Shown: positions 11,867 to 24,600, counted from the stretch's first letter. The stretch: 64,000 nt of DNA from Akebia trifoliata (GCA_017979445.1 CM030707.1:21086586-21150585), one strand, 5' to 3'. A program made the numbers and translations. The notes: a model not told the origin generated them from the sequence alone.

Positions 11867-12030
11867 TGTAGACACCCCAATTTGCACGAACCCTTAGGAA
11901 AATCCAAATTTTCTCGAATTAATTTTGATTTAGAACTCAAGTTCTTCGACGGACCCACATTGCTATTTTGCATCATTTTCATGCATACATGCATCATCTC
12001 ATATCATTGCATGCCCATGCCTTGTCCCTA

Positions 12031-12225
12031 ATCCACTTAAACCTATGCCCATCACCCAAACCCAAATCCAAATCCATATCCCAAATCCAAATCCAAGTCC
12101 ATGTCCTAACCCAAAACCAAGTCCATCCTAAGCCCAAACCCAAGTCCACATCCCTAACCCAAAACCAAGTCCATCCTAAGCCCAAATCCAAGTCCATATC
12201 CCAAACCCAAACCCAAGTCCATTCT
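12031..12225. repeat. Degenerate C-rich tandem repeat inside the solo LTR
   Basis: Short CCCAAATCCAAGTCC units are arranged in a roughly 48-bp higher-order period (CTAACCCAAAACCAAGTCC recurs at 12106 and 12154). The open frames on both strands here are by-products of the simple composition. Confidence 0.75.
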
Positions 12226-12456
12226 CTCACCCCTTATATGATGACACATGTTGATACCTCATAAGCCCCCAATACCCAATGCATCATCTAATTGGAGGGT
12301 CAACTTTCCCTTTGTGAAAACTCAAGAATGCCCTTCTCAAAAGGTTTAGTCAAACCAAAAAGGTTGTTTGGTCTTTGGTAATAATCCATGAAGGTGAGGG
12401 AACTTCCCATTATACCCTCAAAAGGTGGGAATCTTCAAGTACATACATGTAGTTCT

Positions 12457-12738
12457 CCCAATGGTCCATTTCAAAATTATACTTCCACCCTTGCTTTATT
12501 TGTTATTTACAAATGAACCAAAGTCTACTTTTCACCTACCACTTCACCTTTACACATGTCATCCTCTTATTCACCCTCCCAAATGTGCTTTTGTTTTCCC
12601 ATTGGTCCATTTCAAAACTACACTTTCACCCTTGCTTTATGAGTTATTTACAAATAAACCAAGATCTACTTTTTACCTACCACTCCACCTTTACACATGT
12701 CACTCCCCCATTCACCCTCCCAAAAGTACTTTTGTTCT
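12457..12738. repeat. 141-bp tandem duplication inside the solo LTR
   Basis: Two direct copies start at 12457 and 12598 (CCCAATGGTCCATTTCAAAA and CCCATTGGTCCATTTCAAAA) and stay aligned to about 12738. They lie in the U3 part of the LTR, upstream of its TATA box; such duplications are common in LTR enhancer regions. Confidence 0.85.
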
Positions 12739-13867
12739 CTCACCTCTATTTACCAAAAAACCAAGGATCAAAGCATGCTTTTAGGGTTTCTTCACAAATG
12801 TCATCTTTACCCCCATACAAATGAAAAATTCAAAAAGAAATAACCTAAATCTCATGTCCATTTTCTTCATTTTTAGGGTTGGACCACTTTATCCCCAAAA
12901 GTCTTCCAAAAACTCTATAAATACCTTCAATTTCCATGAACAACTCATGCTCTCAAGCCCCCATCTCTCAACCTAAAACTCTATAAAAATTCCTACTCAT
13001 TCTCTCATCTTCTAAACTTCAACTCAACCCTCAATCATCTCTCAAGCCTACTCTTCAAGGTTCAAGTTCATTAAGGGACAAGGTGGGGATAAGATGTAGT
13101 TATTTATTTTAAAGCTTGCATCTTCTTATTCTAATCCTCTATTTTATTTTCTCTTTTAGAAATCCTTTAGGATGTAATGCACACCCTCTCCCATCCCCGG
13201 TAGATTGGACTAAGGTTCGATCGAAAGGATGGGGGTTGAAGCCCTTTTCATCCCAATCTCATGCATCATCTTGTACACAATGCACACACTCACTTATGCA
13301 TGGCAATGATGAAGAAATGTGTCACCCTCTTGATGGGGTGAAACACTAAGTTTCTAGCCATGCATACATACATTATGGTTGTGACTTCAAGGGAACTCCA
13401 TTATGGAGTCTCTCTAAGAGTTCAAACCAACATTCATTTCATAAATTTAATGTGATTATATGGGTCATTCTCTTCCATAGAATGTCCCTAATGTCACATT
13501 GAAATCAAAATCCCTTTTTTAGGGAACATTCCACTTAATGCACACACCACTCTTACCATACATTCTCATGCATTTTAATATTTGTTTTCTTGAGTTTTTT
13601 ACAAAATAAAATGGCCAAGCAAGGTAACCACCTTTGGTGGAGAGGATGGGGTGCCTAACACCTTCCCCATCCTCTAACCGGACCTCCTTACCTAGGTCTT
13701 AGGTAGACCGTGCCCTTTCCAACATATGAGAGTCACTACAATGCCATGAAAAAAATGGTTTTCAAAAGAATCAATCCGGGTGCCCATTCACACCCATTTC
13801 AAAAAAGAATGGTGGCGACTCCAAACAATGTAGTATTAAGGTTCATTGTGAACATTTCATGTCTACA

Positions 13868-15100
13868 AACTTGAGAGTAAAAAAGTAAATGCCATAGAAA
13901 TTTTAGAGACTTCTTGTGAGTAGGCAAAAAGGTCAAGGTCCTTTAATCCTTGATCATAATCAATTTGCATAAAATTTAAGAGACTTAACTTTGAATTAAG
14001 GATAGGAACGATGGACTTGAAGATTAATTATTCTAATTGAGTCTCAATAAAATATGACACTTAAAAAATAAATTCTCATTTCTTTCTAACTAAATCAACC
14101 AAGCAAGTTTTGTGGATAAACTTTCATGCTAGCATTTTCATTTGCGTGGCAAACATGCATTTTGTTAAGTAAAATAATTACTAAAAGATATAATAATCTT
14201 TGTAATTATAGTCAGATCTACTTATACCTGACTAATCCATTTATTAAATAACTTGAAAAAAATAAAGTGTATAGGACTACAAAATGAGCAGGTTTAGAAC
14301 AAATACCTAAACAGTCACTTAAAGTTGAAACCCAACTTAATATTTGTTTACTCAATACTTAAATTTAATAGGAAGAATAAATTGTAAATATGTGATAAAT
14401 ACGACAATCCTATAAATTAAAAAATAAAATACTTGTTTCATCCACAGTGTAGGGGATTTTTTAGATCACCCACTCCTTGAGATATGTGTAACAATTGATT
14501 TCTTAATCCTCGAATCTATGTATACTCTGATGAGCCCTTTTTCTAACTATCTTCTCCGTCAATCTTTACTTGAAAAGGTACTGGTGTGGTACCGCTTAAA
14601 GAGCCTCCGACGATCAAATTAATATTTGATGAAAATTACAGAGTAAAATGAAGAAAATATGAGTAATAGAATTTTGTGGGGCTTGTGTATTGGGTTTGAT
14701 TAGGAGAGGATTCCTTGTTTATAGGGTAGGCTCTTTAATAGGGGTAGTAAGCTTAGTTATAATCACTCTCCTATGTTGTCTAGCATTTATGGTAATAAAA
14801 TCCATGATGCTTTGACAATAATGAAGACCCTCTCTTCATAGTACTTGTAATCTACATGAAGAGTGACCATAAATGTGTAACTACTCTTACTTGGTGACTA
14901 CTCAGCTCTAGAATTGACTCAGTTGAATTATGTAACCACAACTCTTTCAAGCACCATGTATATTTTTCCTTGAAAGATTTGTACTACTTGAGTAGTTTTG
15001 CATAAGATTGCTTATTTTGTTATTGAGTGGATTGGTCCACTAGAATTGACCTTTGGCTTGCATGATTATTTGAAGGGATGATCCATGCGATCCACTTATA
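13868..15100. other. Intergenic, no recognised feature
   Basis: Unique-looking AT-rich sequence. No open frame of note, no RNA gene and no clear transposon end. Confidence 0.45.
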
Positions 15101-15470
15101 GGATTTGACACTAAGGCTAGTCAAGGTGGTCAATTTATATAATGTATGCAATAAGGATTGACATAAGTGGCCGAACCACATAAGAAAAGTAATATGGAGG
15201 TTAGGCCTAGGGTGTTGAACCATCTAGTGTGCGAAATGGGGTTGGTCAAGGTGGCCGAGCCACTCAAGATGAGCAACAAGGGGCTCGGCCAAGGTGTCGA
15301 ACGACTTAAAAGGAACTATGGGGAGGTTCAACCAAGGGCCAAGCCACATAAGAAGGGCAATAGGGGAGTTCGACCAAGGTGACCAAACCACCTGAAGTAT
15401 GCAATGTGGAGGGGGGAGGGGGGTTAGTCGAGGTGGCCGTACGACTTAAATTTTTGGAGAGGATCCATTG
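15100..15470 (+). repeat. Degenerate tandem array with GGCCGAGCCAC-type units
   Basis: Variants of GTGGCCGAACCAC..AAG.GCAA..GGGG recur about every 50-70 bp (for example near 15167, 15251, 15340 and 15428). The array is GC-richer than its surroundings. A short open frame across it reflects the repeat, not a protein. Confidence 0.65.
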
Positions 15471-15499
15471 GTTGGATCAAATAAAAACAGGTCCAATCA

Positions 15500-17254
15500 C
15501 CCTAATTTTGTAACTTTCCTAATCTCTAGGAAATGAATATTTTTGGTTCCTACTCATAGTATGATGAGCATTATTCTTGGTAGATCTATAGTCTTTTGCA
15601 TTAAAATGTTATAGTTTCATTGGCATCTTTGATTGATCTATCTAACTAGTACATCCGCTGTCAATGACATATGACCTTACCTCATAAACGCTTATGAAAC
15701 CCAGTCCAGCTAGCATAAGGCTTAAAGCGTTCTAGTATTTAAGGAACACCATTATAATTTTTAAGGATGTATGTATAATTATTTAGGTTTGTCGTATAAG
15801 ATCATAAGTCCAATACACTAAGAATCTTGACAATCTTTGAATTATTTTGACTTAGTGAACGATCAAGTATTTTAAACATCTTCATCTATTCACATACGTC
15901 AACATATACTTTGATTTAAAAAATGAAAATTTGTGAAAGATTGTTGGAAATTTTTAACATATTTAAAATAATTTGTGTTTGTACCATTTTATTTTGAAGT
16001 TTTTAAAAAGGGAAGGCAATCAATTTTGCAAAATGGTTTGTTTCAAGTGTTTTACATTTAACCTCAATATTCTCAAGGTCATTTTCTTTCCAAAAGGAAT
16101 AGAATTCCAATCCCATGACTTCCCACAACCACATAGTTAGTTTTCTAAAATTAGAAAAATATCATTTTTTTTATTTTATTTACAAAATCACCCTAATTAA
16201 TATTTAAAATTATTTTAAAAAAACCTTGTTATATATTAAATGATATGATATAAGATTAAATTGCCTATTTAATTTTTTTAAATAAGCACAAACAATTTAA
16301 ATAATGTATAAATCCTAATTTTTGGTGTACATATGCGAGTGCACACACTAGCTACTAGTGTCTTTTTTATATAAAAATTCAATAGTTTTAAATGTTGGAT
16401 TTCATTCCAACATTGGAACCACCTTTTAAAAGACATCTTTTTTAATTTTCAACCCTTCAATATATAGCTCTTGACGCAAAGGGTTGTTTTGGAAATTTTC
16501 AGTTCATGTATTTCAATTTTAGATTCCTCTTGAATCCTATTATTTAAATGAGACTTTTCCACTTATTTGTTTACAAATATAATTACCTAAGTCAATTAGA
16601 AATAGCCTTGTTTTTATCGATCCCACAATTGTCTTAGTCAAATCGAAGTGTTCTTATTTTGGTGTTTTGGGGTAGCGTAATTACGTTCAATAAATCTCCA
16701 CAAGAATTCCTATTTGATGTATTGTATCCTGGAACTAACTTTACGGGTAATTTGTTATTGATTACATTTACAAACTGGGAGAAACTATATATTAAAGATA
16801 ACTATATTTCTGGTGCCTCGGGTCAAATTTATGTATTTTTTCTTCTCTTCTTCAATTTGTTTTTCAATTTCTCCAATAAAATTCTATCCTTCTACATCTC
16901 CAAAAATGATCCTGTTTGTGAGGTAAAGTGGTTGAATAGATTGAATCATTAGGTCATTTTCAAGTTGTTGAAAGCTAGAGTAAACAACTTTTAACCTATA
17001 ACATTGTATTCAATATCTTGTAGGAATCATTTTTCAAAGTTGAAGGAGACAAAATCTTAAGTTTGAAGATAGAGGTAAAAAACTTTACTCAAGGTTAAAA
17101 GATGATTGTTTTGAGGAAAAAAAAAAAAACTTTAAATCCAATGTCACCCCAACACGACTCCTTATTCAACTACAAGAAACAATGACTCCCTATTATCTCT
17201 TTTGCAATTCTTCCTCCCAACATTCTAGACAAAGTATTTTGTCTTATATGAATA
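15500..17254. other. Intergenic, no recognised feature
   Basis: AT-rich with long T runs. Nothing could be assigned with support. Confidence 0.45.
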
Positions 17255-19866
17255 TAAAATTTCTCTATGGTGAGAAAATTATCCTCATAAAAAATCAACT
17301 AATTCTGAAATTTCTAACCCTAGTTTATAAGTTGAAGAATCATGAATCGTCAATTTTTTACCCGTTAGTTTGTAACCACTTTTCATGGGGTTAGAAGTTT
17401 CAAAATTGGTTGAGTTTTTGTGAGAATGATCTACTCATTATAGAGATCATCCTCACAAAAATTCAACCCATTCTGAAACTTTTTAGCCATATAAGACAAA
17501 ACTTTGTCTAGAATTTTATCAAAATAACCTGACCATATATATATATATATGGGTCCCGTTCAGCACCCTAAGTTTTACCACACACTTTGACAAACGCGTT
17601 TTGTCCTACATGGGTTAGAAGTTTCGGAATGGGCTGATTTTTGGTGAGGATGATCTCTATGGTGAGGAGATCATCCTCACCAAAAACCAGCACATTCCAA
17701 AACTTCTAACCCCATCAAAAATGATTTACAAAAAATGGACGGTCCACGATTTTTCTACTTGTAAACATGGGGCTAAACATTTTGGAATGGGCTGATTTTT
17801 GGCGAGGATGATCTTCTAATCATAGAGATCATCCTCACCAAAAATCAGCCCATTCCAAAACTTCTAACCCATGTAGGACAAAAAACGTTTGTCAAAGTGT
17901 GTGGTAAAACTTAGGGTGCTGAACATTTCCCTATATATATATATATATATGGTCCCGTTCAGCAACAAACATTTTGGCAAAACATTTTTCAAAACATGGG
18001 TTAGAGGTTTTGGAATGGGCTGATTTTTAGTGAGGATGATCTCTACGGTGAGGAGATCATCCTCACCAAAAATCAGCCCATTCCAAAACTTCTAGCCCCT
18101 GTTTACAAGTTGAAAATTTGTGAACCGTCCATTTTTTGTAAACCATTTTTGATGGGGTTAGAAGTTTTGGAATGAGCTGATTTTTGGTGATGATGATCTC
18201 CTCACCTTAGAGATCATCCTCACCAAAAATCAGCCCATTCCAAAACCTCTAACCCATGTTTTGAAAAATGTTTGTTGCTGAACATTTCCCTATATATATA
18301 TATATATAGGGAAATGTTACACACCCTACCATTTACCCAACAATTTGCCCAACGTTAAAAGTCTTGGAATGGGCTGATTTTTGGTGAGGATAATCTCTAC
18401 TGTTAGAAGATTTTCCTCACCAAAAATCAGCTCATTCCGAAATTTCTAGCCCCATGTTTACAAGTTGAAAAATCGTGGACCGTCCATTTTTTGTAAACCA
18501 TTTTTAATGGGGTTAGAAGTTTTGGAATGGGCTGATTTTTGGTGAAGATGATCTCCTCACCATAGAGATCATCCTCACAAAAAATCAGCCTATTCCAAAA
18601 TTTCTAACCCATGTAGGACAAAACACGTAGGGTAAAGTGCAGGGTAAAGCATAGGGTGTTGAACGTGATATATATATATATATATATGGGTAGCGTTCAA
18701 TGGCTAACTTTTTGGCAAATCATTTTTCGAATACTACCCTTTCGTTTAGTCGTGTTACGGGTGCCCCTACCCACATCACGACACGCTCTCATTGAGAACC
18801 TATCTTCAGAGAACAAACTTGAACTCCTGGAGCTTACTCGACCTGGACTTCAGTACCACAAACTACAAACTACCTCTCACGAAAGCCGGCCTTCGGGCCA
18901 GGTGCCCTCCGGGGGGACCACCTAAGCTAGAAACATGAGTTAGAAGTTTGGAATGGGCTGATTTTTGGTGAGGATGATCTCTACGGTGAGGAGATCAGCC
19001 TCACCAAAAATCAGCCCATTCCAAAACCTCTAACCCATGTTTACAAGTTGAAAAATCGTGGACCGTCCATTTTTTGTAAATTGTTTTTTATGGGGTTAAA
19101 AGTTTTGGAATGGGCTGATTTTTTATGGTGATGATCTCCTCACCGTAGAGATCATCCTCACCAAAAATCAGCCCATTCCAAAACTTCTAACTCATGTTTT
19201 GAAAAATGTTTTGCCAAAAAGTTTGCCATTGAACATGACCCTATATATATATATATATATAGGGTCAGGTTCAAACGACAACCATTTCAACACACATATA
19301 GACAACGTGTATTGTCTTATATGGGCAAAAATGTTTGGAATGGGCTGATTTTTTGTGAGGATGATCTCTGTGGTGAGGAGATCATCCTGGCAAAAAATCA
19401 GCTCATTATGAAACTTCTAGACCGTGCAATTTTTGTTGAAAAATTATAGACCGTCCAATTTTTGTAAATCAATTTTGATGGGATTACAAGTTTTGGAATA
19501 TGATGATTTTTTGCCAGGATGATCCCCTCATCACAGAGATCATCCTCACAAAAAATCAGCCCATTCCAAACATTTTTGCCCATATAAGACAAACACGTTG
19601 TCTATATGTGTGTCACAATGTGTTGCAGGAACCCGACCCATATATATATATATATTATATATATATATATATAGAAAGTGGTCAGTAGATAATATCCTAA
19701 ACAAAATTTTGTCTCATATTGTTAAAAAGTTTTGAAATAGGCTGATTTTTTGTGAGGATGATCTCTATGGTTAGGAAGTCATCCTCATAAAAAATAAAAA
19801 TAAAAATTAGTCCATTCCGAAACTATTAACCCATATAAGACAAAACATGGTTGTTGAACCCGACCT
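17255..19866. mobile_element. Cluster of seven TA-flanked palindromic MITEs
   Basis: Seven related elements lie head to tail, separated by TA microsatellites: 17255-17530 (diverged), 17551-17931, 17951-18290, 18309-18667, 18688-19241, 19262-19639 and 19673-19865 (single-armed). A standard copy is 320-380 bp. It has outer inverted ends (GGTCCCGTTCAGCA / TGCTGAACATTTCCC), then two hairpin arms of about 100 bp, each built of TTTTGGAATGGGCTGATTTT and its reverse complement. A non-palindromic centre contains GTGGACCGTCCATTTTTTG. The second arm is the inverse of the first, so the whole element is also a palindrome. No coding. Known parallel: plant MITEs that insert into TA microsatellites, such as rice Micron; homology to that family is not shown. 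Confidence 0.88.
18732..18929. other. 198-bp GC-rich insert of unknown type inside one MITE
   Basis: The fifth element of the cluster is split by GC-rich sequence unlike anything nearby. GAA occurs on both sides (18729-18731 and 18930-18932). Removing the insert plus one GAA restores the standard element with a single base change, so a 3-bp target duplication is the simplest reading. It contains a GGCC-TTCG-GGCC stem-loop and ends CTAAGCTAG. A Helitron reading (TCGAATACTA...CTAG) is possible but gives the wrong flanking bases. Function and family unknown. Confidence 0.6.
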
Positions 19867-19869
19867 ATA

Positions 19870-20830
19870 TATATAAACAAGGAAATAGAATATTATGGAC
19901 ACAATTAAAAAAAAAAAACTTCTATTTTGTTATATTTTAGAAACAGGTTGAAAAACTGTTTCTTTGTGGCAATCTTCAAAAATCATGATTATAATCTATA
20001 ACTTGATATGTTGTAAATGAGGATCTATAAGGAAAACTCTAGGTGAAATCTTCACAATTAAATATTTTTGATGGATAGTAAAATTTATGTTCAAAATTAC
20101 TATAATACCTTAAATAAGTTATTTATTTTTATGAAATAAATCTGGAAAAAAAAATAGTAAGATTTCTTATTCAATCGTCTCTTTAAATCAGTGATAAAGG
20201 TTGCTACTTGTGAAGCATATCATGTAGCAAAAGGTTTTCCATGATATTGTATTTCCACTTATGAGCACATATGGTTACTTCTACCATCATTCTTTATTAC
20301 TTATACGCACATAAAGATTAAGACAAGTAAACTACATAGACCTTAGAACTATTATTTATATATTTTCCATAATATTCTATTTCCTTGACTACAATTTCTA
20401 TTACTTAAACCCACGTATAGATAGAGACAACCAAACTACAAAAGCCATAAAAATAAACTTTCCATATTTTCAATAAAATAGTAATTGGATTGTAAGTTGT
20501 CAAGTTTTGACCACTCCCACAATTATTGATAAGAATCAGTACAATTATCATACCAAAATCATTACAAAACTTTTAACCACAAAATTTTATAATGCAAACT
20601 TCACAAAAGAGAAAATTGCTATAGTTTTAGATCTTCACCGACACTTCTACTCACCACACCAAAAAAGTGACTATTTAACTATTATACACATGTTGAGTGG
20701 AATGATACATGTAGCCCGTCAAAGTCAAAAAAAAAAAAAAAAAACAAGTTCTACCCTACGAGAAAATGGATGATGGTGAATGGTACGTGGCAGTAACACT
20801 CTTATTGCCATAAAAGACATTTGACTGTAA
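19870..20830. other. Intergenic, no recognised feature
   Basis: AT-rich sequence between the MITE cluster and a partial MITE. No gene or element borders recognised. Confidence 0.4.
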
Positions 20831-20832
20831 CC

Positions 20833-20980
20833 ACTTTGATGGGGTTAGAAGTTTTATATTGACCTGATTTTTTATGAGATGATCTCCTCACCATAGATAC
20901 CATGTTCACAAAAAATCAACCCAATCCAAAAATTTAGGTCATAGAGGACAAATTTTATCCCCCAACACGAACACAACCTA
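20833..20980. mobile_element. Partial TA-flanked palindromic MITE
   Basis: One diverged arm (GATGGGGTTAGAAGTTTTAT, GATGATCTCCTCACCATAGA) plus an outer end next to a TA tract. Truncated at the left. Confidence 0.6.
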
Positions 20981-21429
20981 TATATATATGTACAAAATTG
21001 ATTTTTTCAAATTTTAATTTAATAATTTAAAATTTGAAATATATTATAAAAAAAAAATCAAAATCAAAATTTCACTCTTCGTTCATAAAAGAAACTATTG
21101 ACTTTTGATCAGTGGGGTAAATCTAATCTTGCCCTTTTTTTTTCTTGGGGGAAGGGGAGATAAATCTAATAATGCCAAATTTTCAAGGAATTTCAGTAAA
21201 TTACCCAAAAATAAATAAGATCTTCTCATAAACCCAAATTGAAGAGCTTCTTTCCAAATAAAGAAATGGAAATTAATAATCATTCAAAAACACAGTAATT
21301 TTCCAAACCCTAAACATCACATTTAACCTTATCACTTGATGTGTTATAAAGAAAAAGAAGTTTGCGTGCATGACACTATAAGCACATTTATATTAAAAGT
21401 AAAAAAAAAAAAAATGTGAGAAAAAGAAA

Positions 21430-21610
21430 AATACAAACACTTTCCTTACTAATTTAGTAAAAAAATAAAAGCCTTACTAAGACTTATCCACCGTCAAAAC
21501 AAACCTCAAGATTTGTTACGAATCTTGTGATTTTTTTATAGGATGAATAAGTCTTAATAAACCTTTTTTTTTTCTTCCTTACTAAGTTAGTCAGGCTAGT
21601 CTTACTCAAA
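21430..21610. repeat. Partial TTACTAAG-family MITE
   Basis: Inverted CTTTCCTTACTAATTTAG and CCTTACTAAGTTAGTCAGGC bound a short segment related to the elements at 122-481 and 25600-25935. Confidence 0.45.
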
Positions 21611-22039
21611 GAAAAATTAAAGAGCCTTTAATCATCGCTATTTCAACCCAACAGATAGCATCGTCAATTATACATGGTTGGTTTCTTCTTTTTTAAAATA
21701 GATTTGTTAGGTCCGACACCTTAAGTTGAGGGAAATACAGATATTCTCGGAATTCTTAGAGATGTGTACTTCAAGGAATTTTAGGGGATCTTCCCATCTC
21801 AACAGTCATTAGGGCACCGACACTCACATTATTATTTTTAAATATCCATCAAATTGACATGGTTGCCTTTCCAATAATTGACAAAAAGTAGACGTGGTAT
21901 CAAAGAAGATTCCACGAAGGACTTTAGCAATGTAGCTTAGCTGTTTGCCTAATAAAGGAAGATTAATTATAATAGACCCTATAATAGGGACCTGTTTCTA
22001 TATGCAACCTGAGCTTCAGGGAGCATCTTAACAACCCAC

Positions 22040-22497
22040 TATTAATAAGGTTGATAATGATCTGAAATATACTCGATGTCTGGATTGGTTCGATTTGAAA
22101 ATATATGAAAAATTAGATTTTTAGATCGGATACAAATTAAAATCTTAGATCTGAAATAATTTTGAATCGAATTCAAATTTACCCCGATCCATTAAAAAAA
22201 ATCCGATCCAAACATATTTTAATATGTTTTTTTTATTATTCTTAATTAAATATAAATAAATATAAGATAAAATGTTTTAGTGTTTTTTGTTCCCAAAATA
22301 TTTGCAGTTGGAAAGTAAATTTTTTAAAATTTTATATGATTATATATATATATATATTAATTTTTTAAACGTTGATCATTTGAAAATAAGGCGTGTGTTT
22401 AGATCGGATTGGATCAGATTGGGTACATGTTTAAAAAATTTGGAATCTGTATTAGAGTGGTATTGATCTGATATCGAACCGATCCATTGTCAGCCCT
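22040..22497. repeat. hAT-like MITE, probable
   Basis: The ends TAAGGTTGATAATGATCTG and CCATTGTCAGCCCTA are imperfect inverted repeats of the (T)AGGGYTGAYAATG type. The interior is AT-rich with GGATTGG/CCAATCC-like words as in the TAGGGGTG family. The target duplication is unclear. Confidence 0.5.
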
Positions 22498-22510
22498 ATC
22501 ACTTAATAAG

Positions 22511-22806
22511 CATCTTTCTTTCTTAATGCCTCTCGACCCTATGAACAATTCAAATCGTCAACATCAAGATTTAAAAATTCAAGATTAATGATGTAATTCG
22601 TTGATTTTGGCAAATTGACAATTCATGTTCAAATGTCGAGATCAATTGAACAATTATAATCATTAATCTCGACGAGTATAAAATGTAAATCTCAACTATT
22701 GTAGCAACGGTTGATCCAATGATTTGAATTATTGATCTCCACAATTTGAATCGTCAATTTCAAAGATTGAAAGGAGGATGAGAGGTCATTAAGAAAGAAA
22801 AAGTTG
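22511..22806. repeat. Foldback element
   Basis: TCTTTCTTAATGCCTCTCG at the left pairs with GAGAGGTCATTAAGAAAGAA at the right, and the inverted match continues inward (CAATTCAAATCGTCAA against TTTGAATCGTCAATTTC). Non-coding. Confidence 0.5.
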
Positions 22807-23270
22807 ACTAATTATACCATCATGATACTGCCCAAAAGTTACGGGGCATTTAGGAAGAAATCCTTCTCTCCAAACTCATTAAGTATTGTTTTGAAAAAAC
22901 AATCTTCTGTGATGGTCCTACTCCACCTCAGTCCCACCTCAAACCCAGTTCAAAATTATTATTTCATAAACAAAATAGGTTCAATGTTCTAAGTTCATAA
23001 CATCAAGATGATATCCGTCTTCAGTTGAAAAAAGAAAAGATCAATCGACAGTCAGAAATCAATCATGAAATTAAGCAAATCTAGAGACGAAAAATCACAA
23101 ACCAAGTCGAGTGTTTATGAATAGGTTCATTAAAAGATCCGCCTATATAATTAGTTGGCCCAAAATTATTCCACAAGACTTTTACTAGTCAAGCACTTTT
23201 GTATTTAGAGATAGTAGATTTGTTACTTTAATGAGGTGAGATCATTTCATGGCTCGCACCATTTTAATTA

Positions 23271-23414
23271 GAATCGTGCTGGAGTCCGCAAGATTTTACC
23301 TCATATTGCACATCTTGACATGAAGTGAGTTGGAACGCATCTATGGTTCGTACACACTTTCATGTCAGGATGTGCGACATGAGGTATAATCTTGAGATCA
23401 CTTCGGTATCATTC
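23271..23414. mobile_element. Mutator-like foldback MITE
   Basis: The left end GAATCGTGCTGGAGT and right end ACTTCGGTATCATTC match the family. The flanks TTTTAATTA and TTTTATTAT agree at 7 of 9 positions. The loop contains TTCATGTCAGGATGTG, shared with the copy at 46831. Confidence 0.65.
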
Positions 23415-24600
23415 TTTTTATTATGTGATGAGCTAGCATCAAACTCTGACTCTTCATCACATGGAAAATTTACTGTTGACTTTTCCTAACCAATGGGCGT
23501 TGTTTCCACTTTACCAAATCTTTGTTGTGGTCTATCAGGTTGATGGTTGAGATCTTCCATGGCTGCTAAACAATAAGCAACGCCTCTTATAGACATGGTC
23601 TTACAACATCCATGGGAGAAGATCAATAACCCTGTTATGCAAAGATGTGATTCAGAATTAGAAAGGTAGAATCAGATTATCATACTAGCAATTAGAAACT
23701 AATAGTGTGATTCATGGAGAAATGATCATTACAATCACTAAAATAAAGGACGAGATATCGATGTGTTAGTGATGGAAATGGATAGGGAAAGCTTCCTCAA
23801 AGAGAGGAGAAAATCTATATAAGAAGAGGTTGAGTATTACTTTGTTTTCTATGTGATTCTAGTTAAAATTTTATTAAGAACTCTAATTTGAGAATCGAAG
23901 GCTCTTTGACAGATACCATTGATGCTTTAGAATAAGGAGTTAGGTCGTGTTAGTTGTGCTTGGAATCTCACGGTAGCCAATATTGAACGAGAAAATATTC
24001 TACACCTTTGACATCATCCAGGGATAATCTAGAACAAGGTTATCAAGCGAAAGAATGCCACAATCGACCCTAATTAGATCTCATTGATATAGGGAATTAA
24101 GTTTCTTGAGAATAAGAAGATGTTCAATAGGAGATTTTGCAATGTCAAATTTTAGAGACACGAACTCAACAAAAGCTCATGTAGAAGAAGTTATAGGGAG
24201 GCCTTGGAGAACTTGGCGATTAGAGATGAAAATTTATGCCAAGTTATACGAAGATGTCAAGAGCTGGGTGTCCAAGATAGTCCATGCCATACCATCATAG
24301 AAATGTGGGAAGTTTTAGACAAATAAACAATCTTATATAAGTAAAGTGAACTAGCTTGTGAGGATACAAAGAAGCAAAATAACAAGCGAGATCCCTTAAT
24401 ATACATCATAGAGAGAACTTATCCTGGATCTGGGAGAACAGTATTTCAAGTGGAAGTTCATGCGCTAATAATTATTTCAACAAATGTAAGATTATACACT
24501 TTTTTTTAAACGCGAGATTAAATTTTTGGAAAAATAGGGATCCGAGATCAATTGATGAGATTAGGTAGATTGAGAAGATGCACATATATTTCATAAGAAT
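23415..24600. other. Intergenic, no firm feature
   Basis: A 64-codon open frame at 24106-24300 (plus) has a stretch, YAKLYEDVKSWVSK, loosely like the zinc-binding part of a retroelement integrase, but it is too short and isolated to call. Otherwise nothing recognised. Confidence 0.35.

Larger units (their letters stand above)
11867..13867 (+). mobile_element. Solo LTR, 2.0 kb, gypsy-like family
   Basis: It begins TGTAGACACCCC and ends ATTTCATGTCTACA, with perfect inverted termini TGTAGACA/TGTCTACA. It is flanked by a perfect 5-bp duplication AACTT (11862-11866 and 13868-13872), so it is a complete LTR without an internal region: a solo LTR left by recombination. A TATA box (CTATAAATA) lies near 12915. 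GTGGCGACTCC near the 3' end (about 13812) is shared with the LTRs at 30623 and 36406. Assignment to gypsy is inference from this LTR type; no polymerase is present. Confidence 0.88.

Noticed and set aside
11968..12264. Open frames on both strands with Pro/Lys/Ser or Trp-rich repeats
   Set aside because: By-product of the C-rich tandem repeat in the LTR.
18656..18925. 89-codon open frame over the GC-rich insert
   Set aside because: It starts in a TA microsatellite and MITE sequence; no homology and no conserved features.
18727..18930. Helitron with 5' TC and 3' CTAG
   Set aside because: Flanking bases are T and A rather than A and T, and removal would not restore the host MITE; a 3-bp duplication fits better.
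24106..24300. Integrase zinc-binding fragment of a gypsy element
   Set aside because: Only a short loose resemblance, no HHCC residues and no neighbouring retroelement domains.
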